DNA of 25,242 nt from JAADHY01 sp964428935 (GCA_964428935.1 CAYSAG010000040.1:1-25242), one strand, 5' to 3'; positions 1 to 8,014 are shown, counted from the stretch's first letter. Notes: generated by a model from the sequence alone, not told the origin. A program made the numbers and translations.

Positions 1-1857
1 CCGATGTAAGATCCCTGCGCGCCCGCGCCAACGAAGACGAATCCGAGCCATGGAACCCGAAGGCTTCATGCGGTCCAGCACGGGGTGCCGGCCTTCACGA
101 ATTTCCAAGACCGGCTCGTCTGTCAGTTCGGGGCGGCAGTAGTTGTACCGCACGGCCAACACGGCCAACGAGCAAAGGACGTCGATTTGAGCCAAGGCCG
201 ACGCGGTCTGCTTGACCCGCAGACACTGTTGTGCCACGCGTTCCCGCAGCTCGACAAACAGCTCCTGTTCCAGTTCCTTCGCCCGCTCTTCGGCCCGCAG
301 CACCTTCTCCTCGTACTCTTTCAGCTCGGGCGTAACGAACCGCTCCAAGTTCTTCAACGTCTGTTTGCGAATGTAGTCGTCGGGGACTTTGTCGATGTGC
401 GACGAGGTGACCTCCAAGTAGTAGCCGAAAACTTTGTTGAAGCCCACGCGTAGGTTCGGAATGCCCGTTCGTTCGGCCTCTTTGGCCTGGTAGCGAGCAA
501 TCCACTCCTTGCCCCCGCGAGCCAACTCGCGCAGTTCGTCCAGCTCGGCGTTGTAGCCCGAGCGAATCATTCCGCCTTCGGAAATTACGACAGGCGGTGA
601 ATCGACCAGCGCGGTGTCGATGTCACTTCGAATTTCGGGGCAAAGGTCCAGCTCGGCCTCCAGTTGCCGAAGCAGCTCGGCCCGACGAGCAGCCAACTTG
701 GCCTTGATTTTGGGGAGCAAGGCCAGTGTGTCTGCCAGGCAACGCAAGTCGCGAGGTGAGGCTCGTCGCGTGGCCAAACGAGCCGACAATCGCTCCAGGT
801 CGTACGCTTCTTTCAGTTGTTCCCGCAGTTCGCGGCACAACCCCGGGTCGTCGACCAGTTCTTGGACGGCGTCCAGACGACGTTCAATGGCAGGAATGTC
901 CGTCAGCGGGTTCGACAGCCATTCGAACAGCAGCCGCGCCCCCATTGGCGTGACGGTGTGGTCCAGGACCCACAGCAGGCTGCCCTCACGGGTGCCGCCC
1001 CGAATGGTCCGGGTGAGCTCCAGGCTGGCCCGCGTGGTCTCGTCAATGAACAACGTCTGCTCGCGGCGGTAAGGGTCGAGGCGAGCAATGTGAGGCAGCG
1101 TGCTTTTCTGCGTTTCCTGGACGTACTTCAGCAGCGCGCCGGCCGCCACGACGGCCGCGGAGCGGTCCTCGAAGCCGAACCCGGCCAGCGTCTGCACGCC
1201 AAAATGCTCACACAACACGCGCTGTGCCTCTTCCCGGTCGAAGTGCCAGTCGGGTCGAGCCGTCAAGGGGACGGCGTCGTTCAGCAGAAGAGGCTGCAGA
1301 CGGCGGTCGGTCGCCTGTCCTTCTGCGTAGACGCATTCGGCCGGCTGCAGTCGTGCCAGCTCGTCGCTCAGCAGCCCTGCGTCCACCTCGGCCGCCTGGA
1401 ACTGTCCGCTGGAGACTTCAATCCACGCCAGCCCGAGCACGTTCGAGTCTGCGTAGACGCAGGCCAAGAAGTTTTTCTCACGCGGGTCCAGCAGCGACTC
1501 ATCGGTCAAGGTTCCCGGCGTGACGACCTGCACGACCTCTCGCCGGACCAGCCCTTTGGCCTTCTTCGGGTCCTCCACCTGTTCGCAAATGGCCGCTCGG
1601 TAGCCGGCTCGAATGAGCTTTTGCAGGTAGCTGTCCAAGGCGTGGTACGGAAACCCGGCCATGGGAATGGGGTTGGGTGAGCCCTTGTCGCGGCTGGTCA
1701 GGGTCAGGCCGAGCACGCGAGCGGCAATTTCGGCGTCTTCGTAGAAGAGCTCGTAGAAGTCGCCCATGCGGAACAGGAGCAGCGCGTCGGGGTTCTCCCG
1801 CTTCACCTCCAGGTACCGCTCCATCATGGGAGTCGTCTTTTTTTCGCGGCTGCCCAT
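1..1857 (-). CDS. mutS: DNA mismatch repair protein MutS (3' end missing)
   Basis: Recognises mispaired bases and starts methyl-independent or MutL-dependent repair. Reading down from the ATG at 1857, 619 codons are open to the window edge; full MutS is usually 850-880 residues. The N-terminal mismatch-binding domain carries the Phe-x-Glu motif as F34-Y35-E36 (context GDFYELF), followed by the conserved PIPMAGFPYHALDSYL block near residues 60-80. Connector, core and clamp follow, including RSGYNAELDELRELA, VGFNKVFGYYLEVTSSHIDKVP and the GRHPVLDRM block that precedes the ATPase. The Walker A region lies beyond the window. The last ~20 codons (bases 1-60) no longer look like MutS, which usually continues with a PND motif here; see findings. 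The start ATG gives MGSREKKTTPMMERYLE; internal ATGs ten codons later are alternatives. It lies downstream of prsA on the same strand, 312 bases away. Identity is certain. Confidence 0.96.
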   Translation of the reverse strand, partial: MGSREKKTTPMMERYLEVKRENPDALLLFRMGDFYELFYEDAEIAARVLGLTLTSRDKGSPNPIPMAGFPYHALDSYLQKLIRAGYRAAICEQVEDPKKAKGLVRREVVQVVTPGTLTDESLLDPREKNFLACVYADSNVLGLAWIEVSSGQFQAAEVDAGLLSDELARLQPAECVYAEGQATDRRLQPLLLNDAVPLTARPDWHFDREEAQRVLCEHFGVQTLAGFGFEDRSAAVVAAGALLKYVQETQKSTLPHIARLDPYRREQTLFIDETTRASLELTRTIRGGTREGSLLWVLDHTVTPMGARLLFEWLSNPLTDIPAIERRLDAVQELVDDPGLCRELREQLKEAYDLERLSARLATRRASPRDLRCLADTLALLPKIKAKLAARRAELLRQLEAELDLCPEIRSDIDTALVDSPPVVISEGGMIRSGYNAELDELRELARGGKEWIARYQAKEAERTGIPNLRVGFNKVFGYYLEVTSSHIDKVPDDYIRKQTLKNLERFVTPELKEYEEKVLRAEERAKELEQELFVELRERVAQQCLRVKQTASALAQIDVLCSLAVLAVRYNYCRPELTDEPVLEIREGRHPVLDRMKPSGSMARIRLRWRGRAGILHR

Positions 1858-2169
1858 GTTCCCGATGTCGGTCGTTGTTGGAAGGCACGCGGAGTGATCG
1901 AGGTTGACTACGACGAGGTTCGGCCGAGCTCGGCCCGAACCCCGGCCCGCCTGACGGGGCGACCCGGTCGGCACTTCGGACGCTGCTCGAGCAACGCTCG
2001 GCGCTCAACGTCGGAAGCCCGACACCGACCCCCAAACGGCGCCGCGCCGTCAAACTCGGTTGCCTCGGCCGGGCGACCGGGCGTGCTGTGGGCCGTCCAC
2101 CGTCAAGCCCTTCGACACCCCAGTGCGACGGCTACTCTCCCGCTTGTCTCCCCACCGGCCGAAGGCGAC
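1858..2169. other. Intergenic spacer prsA-mutS
   Basis: These 312 bases hold no convincing gene. An inverted repeat at 1917-1941 is listed separately. No intrinsic terminator with a T run was found after prsA, so read-through into mutS is possible. Confidence 0.6.
1917..1941. repeat. Near-perfect inverted repeat between prsA and mutS
   Basis: The arms GGTTCGG (1917-1923) and CCGAACC (1935-1941) flank the perfect palindrome CCGAGCTCGG (1924-1933), with one extra C at 1934. It lies 60-84 bases upstream of the mutS start. No T run follows on either strand, so it is not a classical terminator. It could be an operator or chance in GC-rich DNA. Confidence 0.5.
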
Positions 2170-3189
2170 TCAGACCGGCGTCTCTGGAAACAGCATGCTG
2201 ACGCTCGTCCGGTCATGGATGGAACGAATGGCGGCGGCGAACAGTGGAGCCACCGAAATGACCTCCACGTTCGACGGCAGCGGCTCCACGTGGTTCTCAA
2301 TCGTGTCCGTCACGAACAGCTTCTTGATTGGGCTCTTTCCAATCCGTTCCGCAGCTCCCTTCGAGAACACGCCGTGCGTGACCGCGGCGTAAATGTCGCA
2401 GGCTCCGCGGGCCTTGAGCTCGCGAGCCATTTCAATGAGCGAACGGCCGGTGATGGTGAAGTCGTCGACCAGCAGGACGTTTCGGTCGTTGACGTCGCCA
2501 ATGACCTCCAGCACCTCGACCGTCTCGGTGTGGTCCCGTCGCTGTTTGTTTCCAATGACCACCGGCGCTCGCAACAGCTTCCCGTAGTGAACGGCCTCCT
2601 TGGCAAAGCCGACGTCCGGACTGCACACGACCAGGTTGTCGATGCCCAGCCGCCGAATGTGCTCGCACAACACGTAACGACCGTAGAGGTGGTCGACCGG
2701 AATGCGGAAAAAGCCTTGAATCTGTGGGCTGTGCAGGTCCATGGTCAAGACGCGGTCCGCGCCGGCCACCTCGATGGCGTCGGCACAGACGCGAGCCCGA
2801 ATCGACACGCGCGGCTCGTCCTTCTTGTCCCCCTTGGCGTAACTGAAAAAAGGAATGACGGCCGTCACCTGCTGAGCACTGGCCCGCTTAAGTGCGTCGA
2901 TCCAGAAGAGCAACTCGACGAAGTTGTCGTTGACCGGCCGATGAATGCCTTGAATCAAGAACACGTCCTTGCCGCGGACGTTCTCTTCCACCCGAACAAA
3001 AACGTTACCCTCGCTGAAAATGTGCGTTTGGCTGGGAACCAACCGCGTGTGCAGCTCCCGAGCAATCGCCTCCGCCAGCCGCTTGTTTCCCGAACCGGCC
3101 ACCAAAGCCAATTCCCCTTGCGGGGGCTGGAACGGCTCGGGCCGCGGACCCTTCTTGACCTCGTGAAGCAGACTGAAGCCGCCAGACAT
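2170..3189 (-). CDS. prsA: Ribose-phosphate pyrophosphokinase (PRPP synthetase)
   Basis: Makes phosphoribosyl pyrophosphate from ribose 5-phosphate and ATP, the precursor of nucleotides, histidine and tryptophan; cytosolic. The 339-residue protein has the ATP-site segment FFSYAKGDKKDEPRVSIRAR (114-133) and the family signature DLHSPQIQGFF (151-161) with the metal-binding His153. The PRPP-binding loop is VDDFTITGRSL (D242-D243, T247-G248). This matches the general phosphoribosyltransferase pattern DDxxxTG, not the usual class I DDxIDTAGT, so the protein belongs to a divergent branch. It is slightly longer than the usual 310-320 residues. The ATG at 3189 has no obvious Shine-Dalgarno, so the exact start is less sure than the identity. 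A candidate promoter lies at 3314-3341. It is divergent from serC and upstream of mutS. Confidence 0.93.
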   Translation of the reverse strand: MSGGFSLLHEVKKGPRPEPFQPPQGELALVAGSGNKRLAEAIARELHTRLVPSQTHIFSEGNVFVRVEENVRGKDVFLIQGIHRPVNDNFVELLFWIDALKRASAQQVTAVIPFFSYAKGDKKDEPRVSIRARVCADAIEVAGADRVLTMDLHSPQIQGFFRIPVDHLYGRYVLCEHIRRLGIDNLVVCSPDVGFAKEAVHYGKLLRAPVVIGNKQRRDHTETVEVLEVIGDVNDRNVLLVDDFTITGRSLIEMARELKARGACDIYAAVTHGVFSKGAAERIGKSPIKKLFVTDTIENHVEPLPSNVEVISVAPLFAAAIRSIHDRTSVSMLFPETPV

Positions 3190-3313
3190 GGCACTTTGCC
3201 GCGCTGTGTGGGTGCATGTGACCAGTTAACGAAGCCGGGTGGTCGGAGAGACGATTTCTCGACTTGCCGGCCCGTGGAGTCTCGGAAAACGAGGCTCCTC
3301 GACAGACGACTGA

Positions 3314-3341
3314 ATCTTACCGCCCGACAGGACGAACTCAA
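3314..3341 (-). promoter_or_regulatory. Candidate prsA promoter
   Basis: On the minus strand the hexamers TTGAGT (3341-3336) and TAAGAT (3319-3314) are separated by 16 bases, close to the sigma70 consensus. Transcription would start about 118 bases before the prsA ATG. Prediction only. Confidence 0.4.
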
Positions 3342-3501
3342 GGCTCACGGTTCCCGGCTCACCAACAGCGTCACGACCGGGTTGCGCTGGAGCGAACAAA
3401 CCAGCGCTCCCGCCGGCTCACCCGCGCGCCCCGCGCCGCCCGAAGTCATTCCTCTCCTCGCTGAAACTGCCTCATCGGTGCAAACGCCCGTCCGCACAAA
3501 G

Positions 3502-3530
3502 TTGACGTCGCTCTACCAACCGCCTATAGA
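3502..3530 (+). promoter_or_regulatory. Strong sigma70-type promoter for serC
   Basis: TTGACG (3502-3507) and TATAGA (3525-3530) are separated by exactly 17 bases. This is the best housekeeping promoter match seen in the window. It points at serC but lies 320 bases before its start codon, implying a long leader RNA. Confidence 0.65.
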
Positions 3531-3542
3531 AAGGCCGTCGCA

Positions 3543-3613
3543 GACCGAAGCTTGTCGGGGCGAGCGGCGGCACCGGGGCCGGGAGGCGTCGAGCGGCACA
3601 AGGGGCTTCGGTC
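3543..3613 (+). repeat. Long-range inverted repeat in the serC leader
   Basis: GACCGAAGC (3543-3551) plus TTGT (3552-3555) is complementary to ACAA (3598-3601) and GCTTCGGTC (3605-3613). The result is a 13-bp helix with a 3-base GGG bulge enclosing 42 bases. It begins about 13 bases after the predicted -10 element, near the expected 5' end of the transcript, so it could close a structured RNA domain. Confidence 0.5.
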
Positions 3614-3850
3614 CGAAAGCAATGCCGGCTCGTCCGACCGACCGGGCACGCGGGCGAAGACGAACGTCGGTCGACCGAACTGGTCGCGGCTGCATGGCGA
3701 ACCGCCGGCCGGCGGGCGTGGACGTCTCGACGCGGGGCCGGGGAAGACTGTCGCACAGAAGACGGCGAAGATTTCACTCCAGGCGGCCGCCGCGGCACGG
3801 CACGCTCTCGAGCAAACCTTTGGGGGACCGAACAGAAAAGGAGGACCAGA

Positions 3851-4933
3851 ATGGCCGAGCGAGTCTACAACTTTTCAGCCGGGCCAGCCGTGTTGCCGGA
3901 GCCGGTGTTGGAGGAGGCGCGGGACAACCTGTTGTCGCTGTGGGACACCGGCATCGGCATTTTGGAGCATTCCCACCGAGGCAAAGCGTTTCAGCAGGTT
4001 TATGAGCAGGCGGTCGAGCGCTGCCGTCAGGTCGGCAACATTCCCGACGACTACCACGTGCTGTTCGTGCACGGCGGTGCGTCGATGCAATTCGTCATGT
4101 TGCCCATGAACTTCTTGACGCCGGACCGGACGGCCGACTTCCTCGTCACGGGCAACTGGTCCAAGAAGGCTCTGGCTCAAGCCAAGCGGTTCGGCAACAC
4201 GCACATCGTCTGCTCGAGCGAAGACAAGAACTTCACTTACATTCCGAAAGAGCGACAGTACAGCGAGCGGCCGGTCTACGTGCACTTCACGTCGAACAAC
4301 ACCATTTACGGGACGCAGTTCGCAACGGAACCGGACGTCCCGGACGGGGCTTTCTTGGCCTGCGACGCCAGCAGCGACATTTTCAGCCGACCGATCGACG
4401 TGACCAAGTATGGCCTGCTTTACGCCGGCGCGCAGAAGAATCTAGGCCCCAGCGGCGTGGCTCTGGCCATCATTCGAAACGACTTGCTCGAACGTGCGGC
4501 CGAAGACCTCCCCGAATTGCTGCGGTACAAGACCTACGTGGAGCACCAGTCTCGGTACAACACGCCGAACACGTTCGCCATTTACGTCATGAGTCTGGCG
4601 TTCCAGTGGATTCTAGACCAGGGCGGCCTGACAGAAATGGAAAAGCGGAACCGCCGGAAGGCTCAGAAACTGTACGACTTCTTGGATCAAAGCGAGCTGT
4701 TCCGGCCGACCGCCGAGCCCGACAGCCGATCGATGATGAACGTAACGTTCGTCACAGGCGACCCCGAACTGGACGCCCGGTTCTGCGCCGAAGCCGAGAA
4801 ACAGGGGCTGTGCAACTTGAAAGGCCACCGGAGCGTCGGGGGCATGCGAGCCAGCATTTACAACGCCTTTCCGGAGGAAGGGGTCGACGCGCTGGTCCAG
4901 TTCATGAAAGACTTTGAGGCGAAGAACGGCTGA
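3851..4933 (+). CDS. serC: Phosphoserine aminotransferase SerC
   Basis: A PLP enzyme that converts 3-phosphohydroxypyruvate and glutamate to O-phosphoserine and 2-oxoglutarate; in many bacteria it also serves pyridoxal phosphate synthesis. The 360 residues match the family's usual length. The N-terminus VYNFSAGPAVLPEPVLEEA is diagnostic. The segment HGGASMQF (74-81) binds the cofactor phosphate, D172 in CDASSDIFSR pairs with the pyridine nitrogen, and K196 in YAGAQKNLGPSG forms the Schiff base. The C-terminal GHRSVGGMRASIYNA is also typical. The start is fixed by a near-perfect Shine-Dalgarno AAAAGGAGG (3836-3844) six bases before the ATG. It stands alone on the plus strand, behind its own promoter and long leader. 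No serA or serB neighbour is present. Confidence 0.97.
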   Translation: MAERVYNFSAGPAVLPEPVLEEARDNLLSLWDTGIGILEHSHRGKAFQQVYEQAVERCRQVGNIPDDYHVLFVHGGASMQFVMLPMNFLTPDRTADFLVTGNWSKKALAQAKRFGNTHIVCSSEDKNFTYIPKERQYSERPVYVHFTSNNTIYGTQFATEPDVPDGAFLACDASSDIFSRPIDVTKYGLLYAGAQKNLGPSGVALAIIRNDLLERAAEDLPELLRYKTYVEHQSRYNTPNTFAIYVMSLAFQWILDQGGLTEMEKRNRRKAQKLYDFLDQSELFRPTAEPDSRSMMNVTFVTGDPELDARFCAEAEKQGLCNLKGHRSVGGMRASIYNAFPEEGVDALVQFMKDFEAKNG

Positions 4934-5220
4934 GCGGACGAAGGGCCACTGCAAGTGGCGGCGACGCCGCGCGAGCTGGGCTGGTGTGTCGAGGCCTCGC
5001 TCGCTGGCCGCGTCTTCTCACTCAGCCACCGCGCCGCTGAGCCGTCTGAAGGAACGCTTGGCCGCTGAGCAGCACGCTCGGGACGGCACTTGGCGGTGCC
5101 GGAGGCCAGGCCGCGTAGTCGGCGGACAGAGCTCTCGTCAGGCCAGACGTCGTCCGGCTTGCCTTCGTGCGTGTTTGGGAAACGACGCGGTTTGCCCGCG
5201 AAAGTCGCTCGGCGAGGGGG

Positions 5221-5655
5221 TCAAGCCGACTCGGCCAACGGGCACGGTGGCTCGACCCTGCCGACCTTGCTCTCCGTCAGCTCGGCGTCTTCTCCCGCAC
5301 CGTTCAGTTCCGTCGGCAGTCCGCTCGGGACCGCGTCAGAGCGTGCTTGCTGGCCGTCGAAGCTGTCCAGCGCCCAGCGGCCTTCGGGGCTCACCCGGTA
5401 CACGACGCCTTCGTCGCCGTTGCGAAGCTGGAATTGCAGCCAGCCCAGAGCAATCAGCTTGCCGTGAATGACGGCCAGCTTTTCGTCGGGCACGCCGTCA
5501 ATGTGCGTCAGTCTGGCGAACCACTTCTCGCGGCTCGTCCCTTCGTCGGTTTCGACCGCGCGGCTGGGTTGCTGTTCCTGCAGCCGGCGGTAGGCCTCCA
5601 GAACAAGTCGCCACTCCGGATGTTGTCGCAGGACCTGAGCGTTCAGTTCGGTCAT
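5221..5655 (-). CDS. Conserved hypothetical protein, possible winged-helix fold
   Basis: This 144-residue protein has no recognised function. The central part, from about residue 44 (KWFARLTHIDGVPDEKLAVI) to about 100 (VVYRVSPEGRWALDSF), has the rhythm of a winged helix: helix, recognition-like helix HGKLIALGWLQFQL, then a short beta wing. Similar HGKLIALG...SPEGRWAL proteins occur in planctomycetes (recalled, not searched). The C-terminal 45 residues look disordered and acidic. The ATG at 5655 is preferred over an in-frame start 74 codons upstream, because the extra sequence is Arg-rich and featureless and GGGAG lies before this ATG. It precedes no gene on its strand within 1 kb, so context says little. 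Confidence 0.7.
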   Translation of the reverse strand: MTELNAQVLRQHPEWRLVLEAYRRLQEQQPSRAVETDEGTSREKWFARLTHIDGVPDEKLAVIHGKLIALGWLQFQLRNGDEGVVYRVSPEGRWALDSFDGQQARSDAVPSGLPTELNGAGEDAELTESKVGRVEPPCPLAESA

Positions 5656-5882
5656 GGTTGTGTGCCGCTCCCGGCCGTCCGCCCAATTGGCTCGAGTGAA
5701 GTCAGACCGTTGAAGCAAGCAGGCTGCGTGTGAGTCGGCTGGTTCGCCGCGGCCCCGGGCACCGGCCGTCCCGTGCCAGGCTGGCCGCCGTTTGTTCCTT
5801 TTTCGGCAGGCCGGGCGCAGGGGTCTCAGCCGGAGAGGCCGAACCGTTACGACCGTCACAATTTGACAGCCGCTCAAGCCGG

Positions 5883-5910
5883 GCGGACGGCTCGGCGCCG
5901 CGGACGGCTC
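5883..5910. repeat. Short tandem direct repeat at the end of the HD gene
   Basis: GCGGACGGCTC occurs at 5883-5893 and again at 5900-5910, separated by six bases. The second copy overlaps the 3' end of the HD gene's reading frame. No function is inferred. Confidence 0.5.
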
Positions 5911-7342
5911 ACATGTTCGTCCGTGTGTCGCCGCTGGCGGCCAGGACGGCGTTGAGTGCCGCGGTCAGTTCAGCGTCAAAGTCGTGCGATCTTGCGTAGA
6001 TTCGCACAATCGAGAAGCTGGTCGGCAAGGACCGGAACAGTTCGAAGTCATCCAGCGGTCTGGGCGTTCCTTCCACCGGGTCCAGTACGTAGTTCATTCC
6101 GGCCGTCGGCAGGTGCCCGGCCGGTCGGTGGTAGTGGCGAGCCACGTCGACGCGAAGCGGAATGTCTTGCAAGTGAGGCGGCAAATGCCGCCGGACCCGT
6201 TGTTCGACCAACCGCGGCTCGGAGAAAATCGTCGTCTGTTCGTTCATTCCCGGGTGGAAGTGCACCGTTCGCTCGCACGCCATTTTCCACCCGACCTTGC
6301 GGCAGAGAACGTCTCGCCACCGGCGCCCCAGTTCGCGCCGTTCGGGGTTGGAGTCGGTCTCCCAGCGCTGAACGTCGACCAGCAACGAACTTTCCGTCAA
6401 TCGCAAGTACTGGTCCAGGTGGTCCAGTGGGTTCCCGGGAAACAGGTGCCGCATGGTTTCGGCGAACAGCTCTTCCAGTGCCAAGTCTAGCGCCCGCACC
6501 GTTCGGTGAAAGTAGACGGTGCGGAACAGGTTCGCGCGGGCTTCGATGAAGTGGATCAGTGTCGGCAACCCGCGAATGTGAATGGTCAACCCACTGGGAG
6601 TAAAGAAGCTGTAGTGAACGAGCCGCCACAGGTCGAAAGCTCGTTGGCTGTAACCCGACATGTAGGCGTCCCGCAGCACGAAGTCCATGTTGTCGACCGT
6701 GTAGATGCCGCAGAACAGCGCGCGTAGCTTGTGCAGCCAGTCGGGCTGGTGCTCGTCGAAAAGGGTTCGGTGACTGGAGCCGGTCGGTGGCGGTGAGCTG
6801 CGCGGACGGCGAATGAGCCAGGCAATCTGTCGCGGCTCGATTTCCTCCAGCGGCCTCAGTTTGCCGTTGGGGTTTCGTCGAATGCGGCGGAGCAGCTCGC
6901 CCAGTTCGTGCTCAATGATGGCCGCTCCAACGTCTTCGTGAGTAATGCCGAACTGGGAAAGGTACTGCTCGTCGAAGAAGTGGCCGAACGGACCGTGGCC
7001 GACGTCGTGCAGCAAGGCCGCCAACCGCACCAGCGACTCCACGTAAGCCTTCGACGGCACGTTCGGGCACGCCTCCCTCAACGAGTCGTACCACTCGTTG
7101 ATGACCACCGACGCCAAGTGCATCGACCCCAACACGTGCTGGAACCGCATGTGCTCGGCCGACGGAAAGACCCACCACGCCGTCTGCAGTTGGTGAATGT
7201 GCCGCAGGCGTTGAACCCACGGGTGGTCGATGATGTCTTGTTCGGCCACTTCGTCGGCCGGCAATCCTGCTCGAGACGTGAAGGGAATGTACCCGTGAAT
7301 GGGGTCGTGGGAGAGGCTTTCTGAGGTGTAGTCACGCACCAT
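5909..7342 (-). CDS. HD-domain phosphohydrolase, SAMHD1/EF1143-like dNTPase
   Basis: A likely metal-dependent dNTP triphosphohydrolase (COG1078 type) that would lower or balance dNTP pools. In the 477 residues the opening HDPIHGYI (12-19) and RLRHIHQLQTAWWVFPSAEH (45-64) closely parallel human SAMHD1 and Enterococcus EF1143. The HD metal ligands are all present: H69 (RFQHVLG), H112-D113 (LLHDVGHGPFGH) and D217 (VDNMDFVLRDAY). The C-terminal half has no recognised extra domain. The ATG at 7342 is preceded by a distant GGAG. The arsC-like gene ends 50 bases upstream of it on the same strand, so the two may be co-transcribed. Substrate specificity cannot be read from sequence; other COG1078 members are uncharacterised. 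Confidence 0.88.
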   Translation of the reverse strand: MVRDYTSESLSHDPIHGYIPFTSRAGLPADEVAEQDIIDHPWVQRLRHIHQLQTAWWVFPSAEHMRFQHVLGSMHLASVVINEWYDSLREACPNVPSKAYVESLVRLAALLHDVGHGPFGHFFDEQYLSQFGITHEDVGAAIIEHELGELLRRIRRNPNGKLRPLEEIEPRQIAWLIRRPRSSPPPTGSSHRTLFDEHQPDWLHKLRALFCGIYTVDNMDFVLRDAYMSGYSQRAFDLWRLVHYSFFTPSGLTIHIRGLPTLIHFIEARANLFRTVYFHRTVRALDLALEELFAETMRHLFPGNPLDHLDQYLRLTESSLLVDVQRWETDSNPERRELGRRWRDVLCRKVGWKMACERTVHFHPGMNEQTTIFSEPRLVEQRVRRHLPPHLQDIPLRVDVARHYHRPAGHLPTAGMNYVLDPVEGTPRPLDDFELFRSLPTSFSIVRIYARSHDFDAELTAALNAVLAASGDTRTNM

Positions 7343-7392
7343 GAGTTTCTGGCACTCCGTGCTGCGACACGCCAGTCACCGCCCTCCGCTGC

Positions 7393-7743
7393 TCACAGCA
7401 GCTCGTCCACCTTCTCGGGCGGACGCGCCAGCACTGCCCGGTCCCCACGCACCACAACGGGACGCTCAATCAGCCTCGGGTGCTCCACCATGAGCCGAAT
7501 GGCCTCGCGCCGCGTCAGTTTCTTTCCGGCCAAGCCCAGCTCCTTGTACTCCTTTTCCTGCTTTCGCATCAGTTCCTGCGGCTGCAGGCCGAGCAGTTTG
7601 AGCAAGCGGTCGAGCTCTTTCTGGCTGGGAGGTGTCTTCAGGTACTCGACGACTTCCGGCTCGTAGCCCGCCTCGCGAATCCGCTTCAAAGCTTCCCGGC
7701 TCTTGGAGCAGCGTGGGTTGTGGTAAATGCGAATTTCCGCCAT
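7393..7743 (-). CDS. arsC: ArsC-family reductase (arsenate reductase-like, thioredoxin fold)
   Basis: This 116-residue protein belongs to the glutaredoxin-dependent ArsC/YfgD family, which reduces arsenate to arsenite. It has the catalytic Cys12 in YHNPRCSKSR and the three anion-binding arginines at the same numbers as plasmid R773 ArsC: R60 (ELMRKQ), R94 (LIERPVVV) and R107 (VLARP). These support true arsenate reductase chemistry over an Spx-like regulator, which would carry a different active-site pattern. The start at 7743 is set by GGAGAGG (7758-7752) eight bases upstream; a longer in-frame extension into the glpK gene is Arg-rich and unconvincing. No arsR, arsB or acr3 lies nearby, so a dedicated arsenic operon is not indicated. 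It sits between glpK and the HD gene, all on the minus strand. Confidence 0.9.
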   Translation of the reverse strand: MAEIRIYHNPRCSKSREALKRIREAGYEPEVVEYLKTPPSQKELDRLLKLLGLQPQELMRKQEKEYKELGLAGKKLTRREAIRLMVEHPRLIERPVVVRGDRAVLARPPEKVDELL

Positions 7744-7807
7744 TGGTGAAGCCTCTCCAAAACTGGCCGACCGGACAACGGGCCAGCAACGGAACCGCGC
7801 CCGGACC

Positions 7808-7850
7808 AGGCCGGCCCGCGCGGGAAGACACGTGTCTTCCGTGCCGGCCT
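7808..7850. repeat. Nested palindrome upstream of arsC
   Basis: A perfect 18-base palindrome GGAAGACACGTGTCTTCC (7823-7840) is enclosed by outer arms AGGCCGGC (7808-7815) and GCCGGCCT (7843-7850). It lies between the glpK stop and the arsC start on their shared strand. No T run follows it. It could be an operator for arsC or a processing or termination hairpin after glpK. Confidence 0.6.
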
Positions 7851-8014
7851 TTCTGACTGACACACGAAGACTCGCGGACCGGCCTCGACAGGCCACCCGC
7901 TCCAGCGACGGCACCTTGTCGCGACGGCCCCGCAAGGCGCGGGCGAACCGACGCGGGCGGACGAACGACGCAAGCTGTCCGTCGCCGCGTGGAGCGACAA
8001 CCGGGGTAGTCACA

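Larger units (their letters stand above)
3190..3850. other. Divergent intergenic region prsA/serC
   Basis: These 661 bases between two divergent genes carry no convincing protein gene. They hold a minus-strand promoter candidate (3314-3341), a strong plus-strand promoter (3502-3530), and an approximately 310-base serC leader with several inverted repeats: 3543-3613, the palindrome TCGGTCGACCGA near 3667-3678, and CCGCCGGCCGGCGG near 3703-3716. Confidence 0.6.

Noticed and set aside
1894..4005. A 703-codon plus-strand open frame
   Set aside because: It runs antisense to prsA and into serC in the wrong frame. Its translation is Arg/Pro/His-rich with no family look; GC-rich DNA has few stop codons.
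5032..5071. Direct repeat GCCGCTGAGC after serC
   Set aside because: Two short GC-rich copies only, with no array or element around them; chance is likely.
5656..5877. Upstream extension of the small hypothetical protein (start 5877)
   Set aside because: The 74 extra residues are Arg-rich and unlike the body; the ATG at 5655 has a Shine-Dalgarno.
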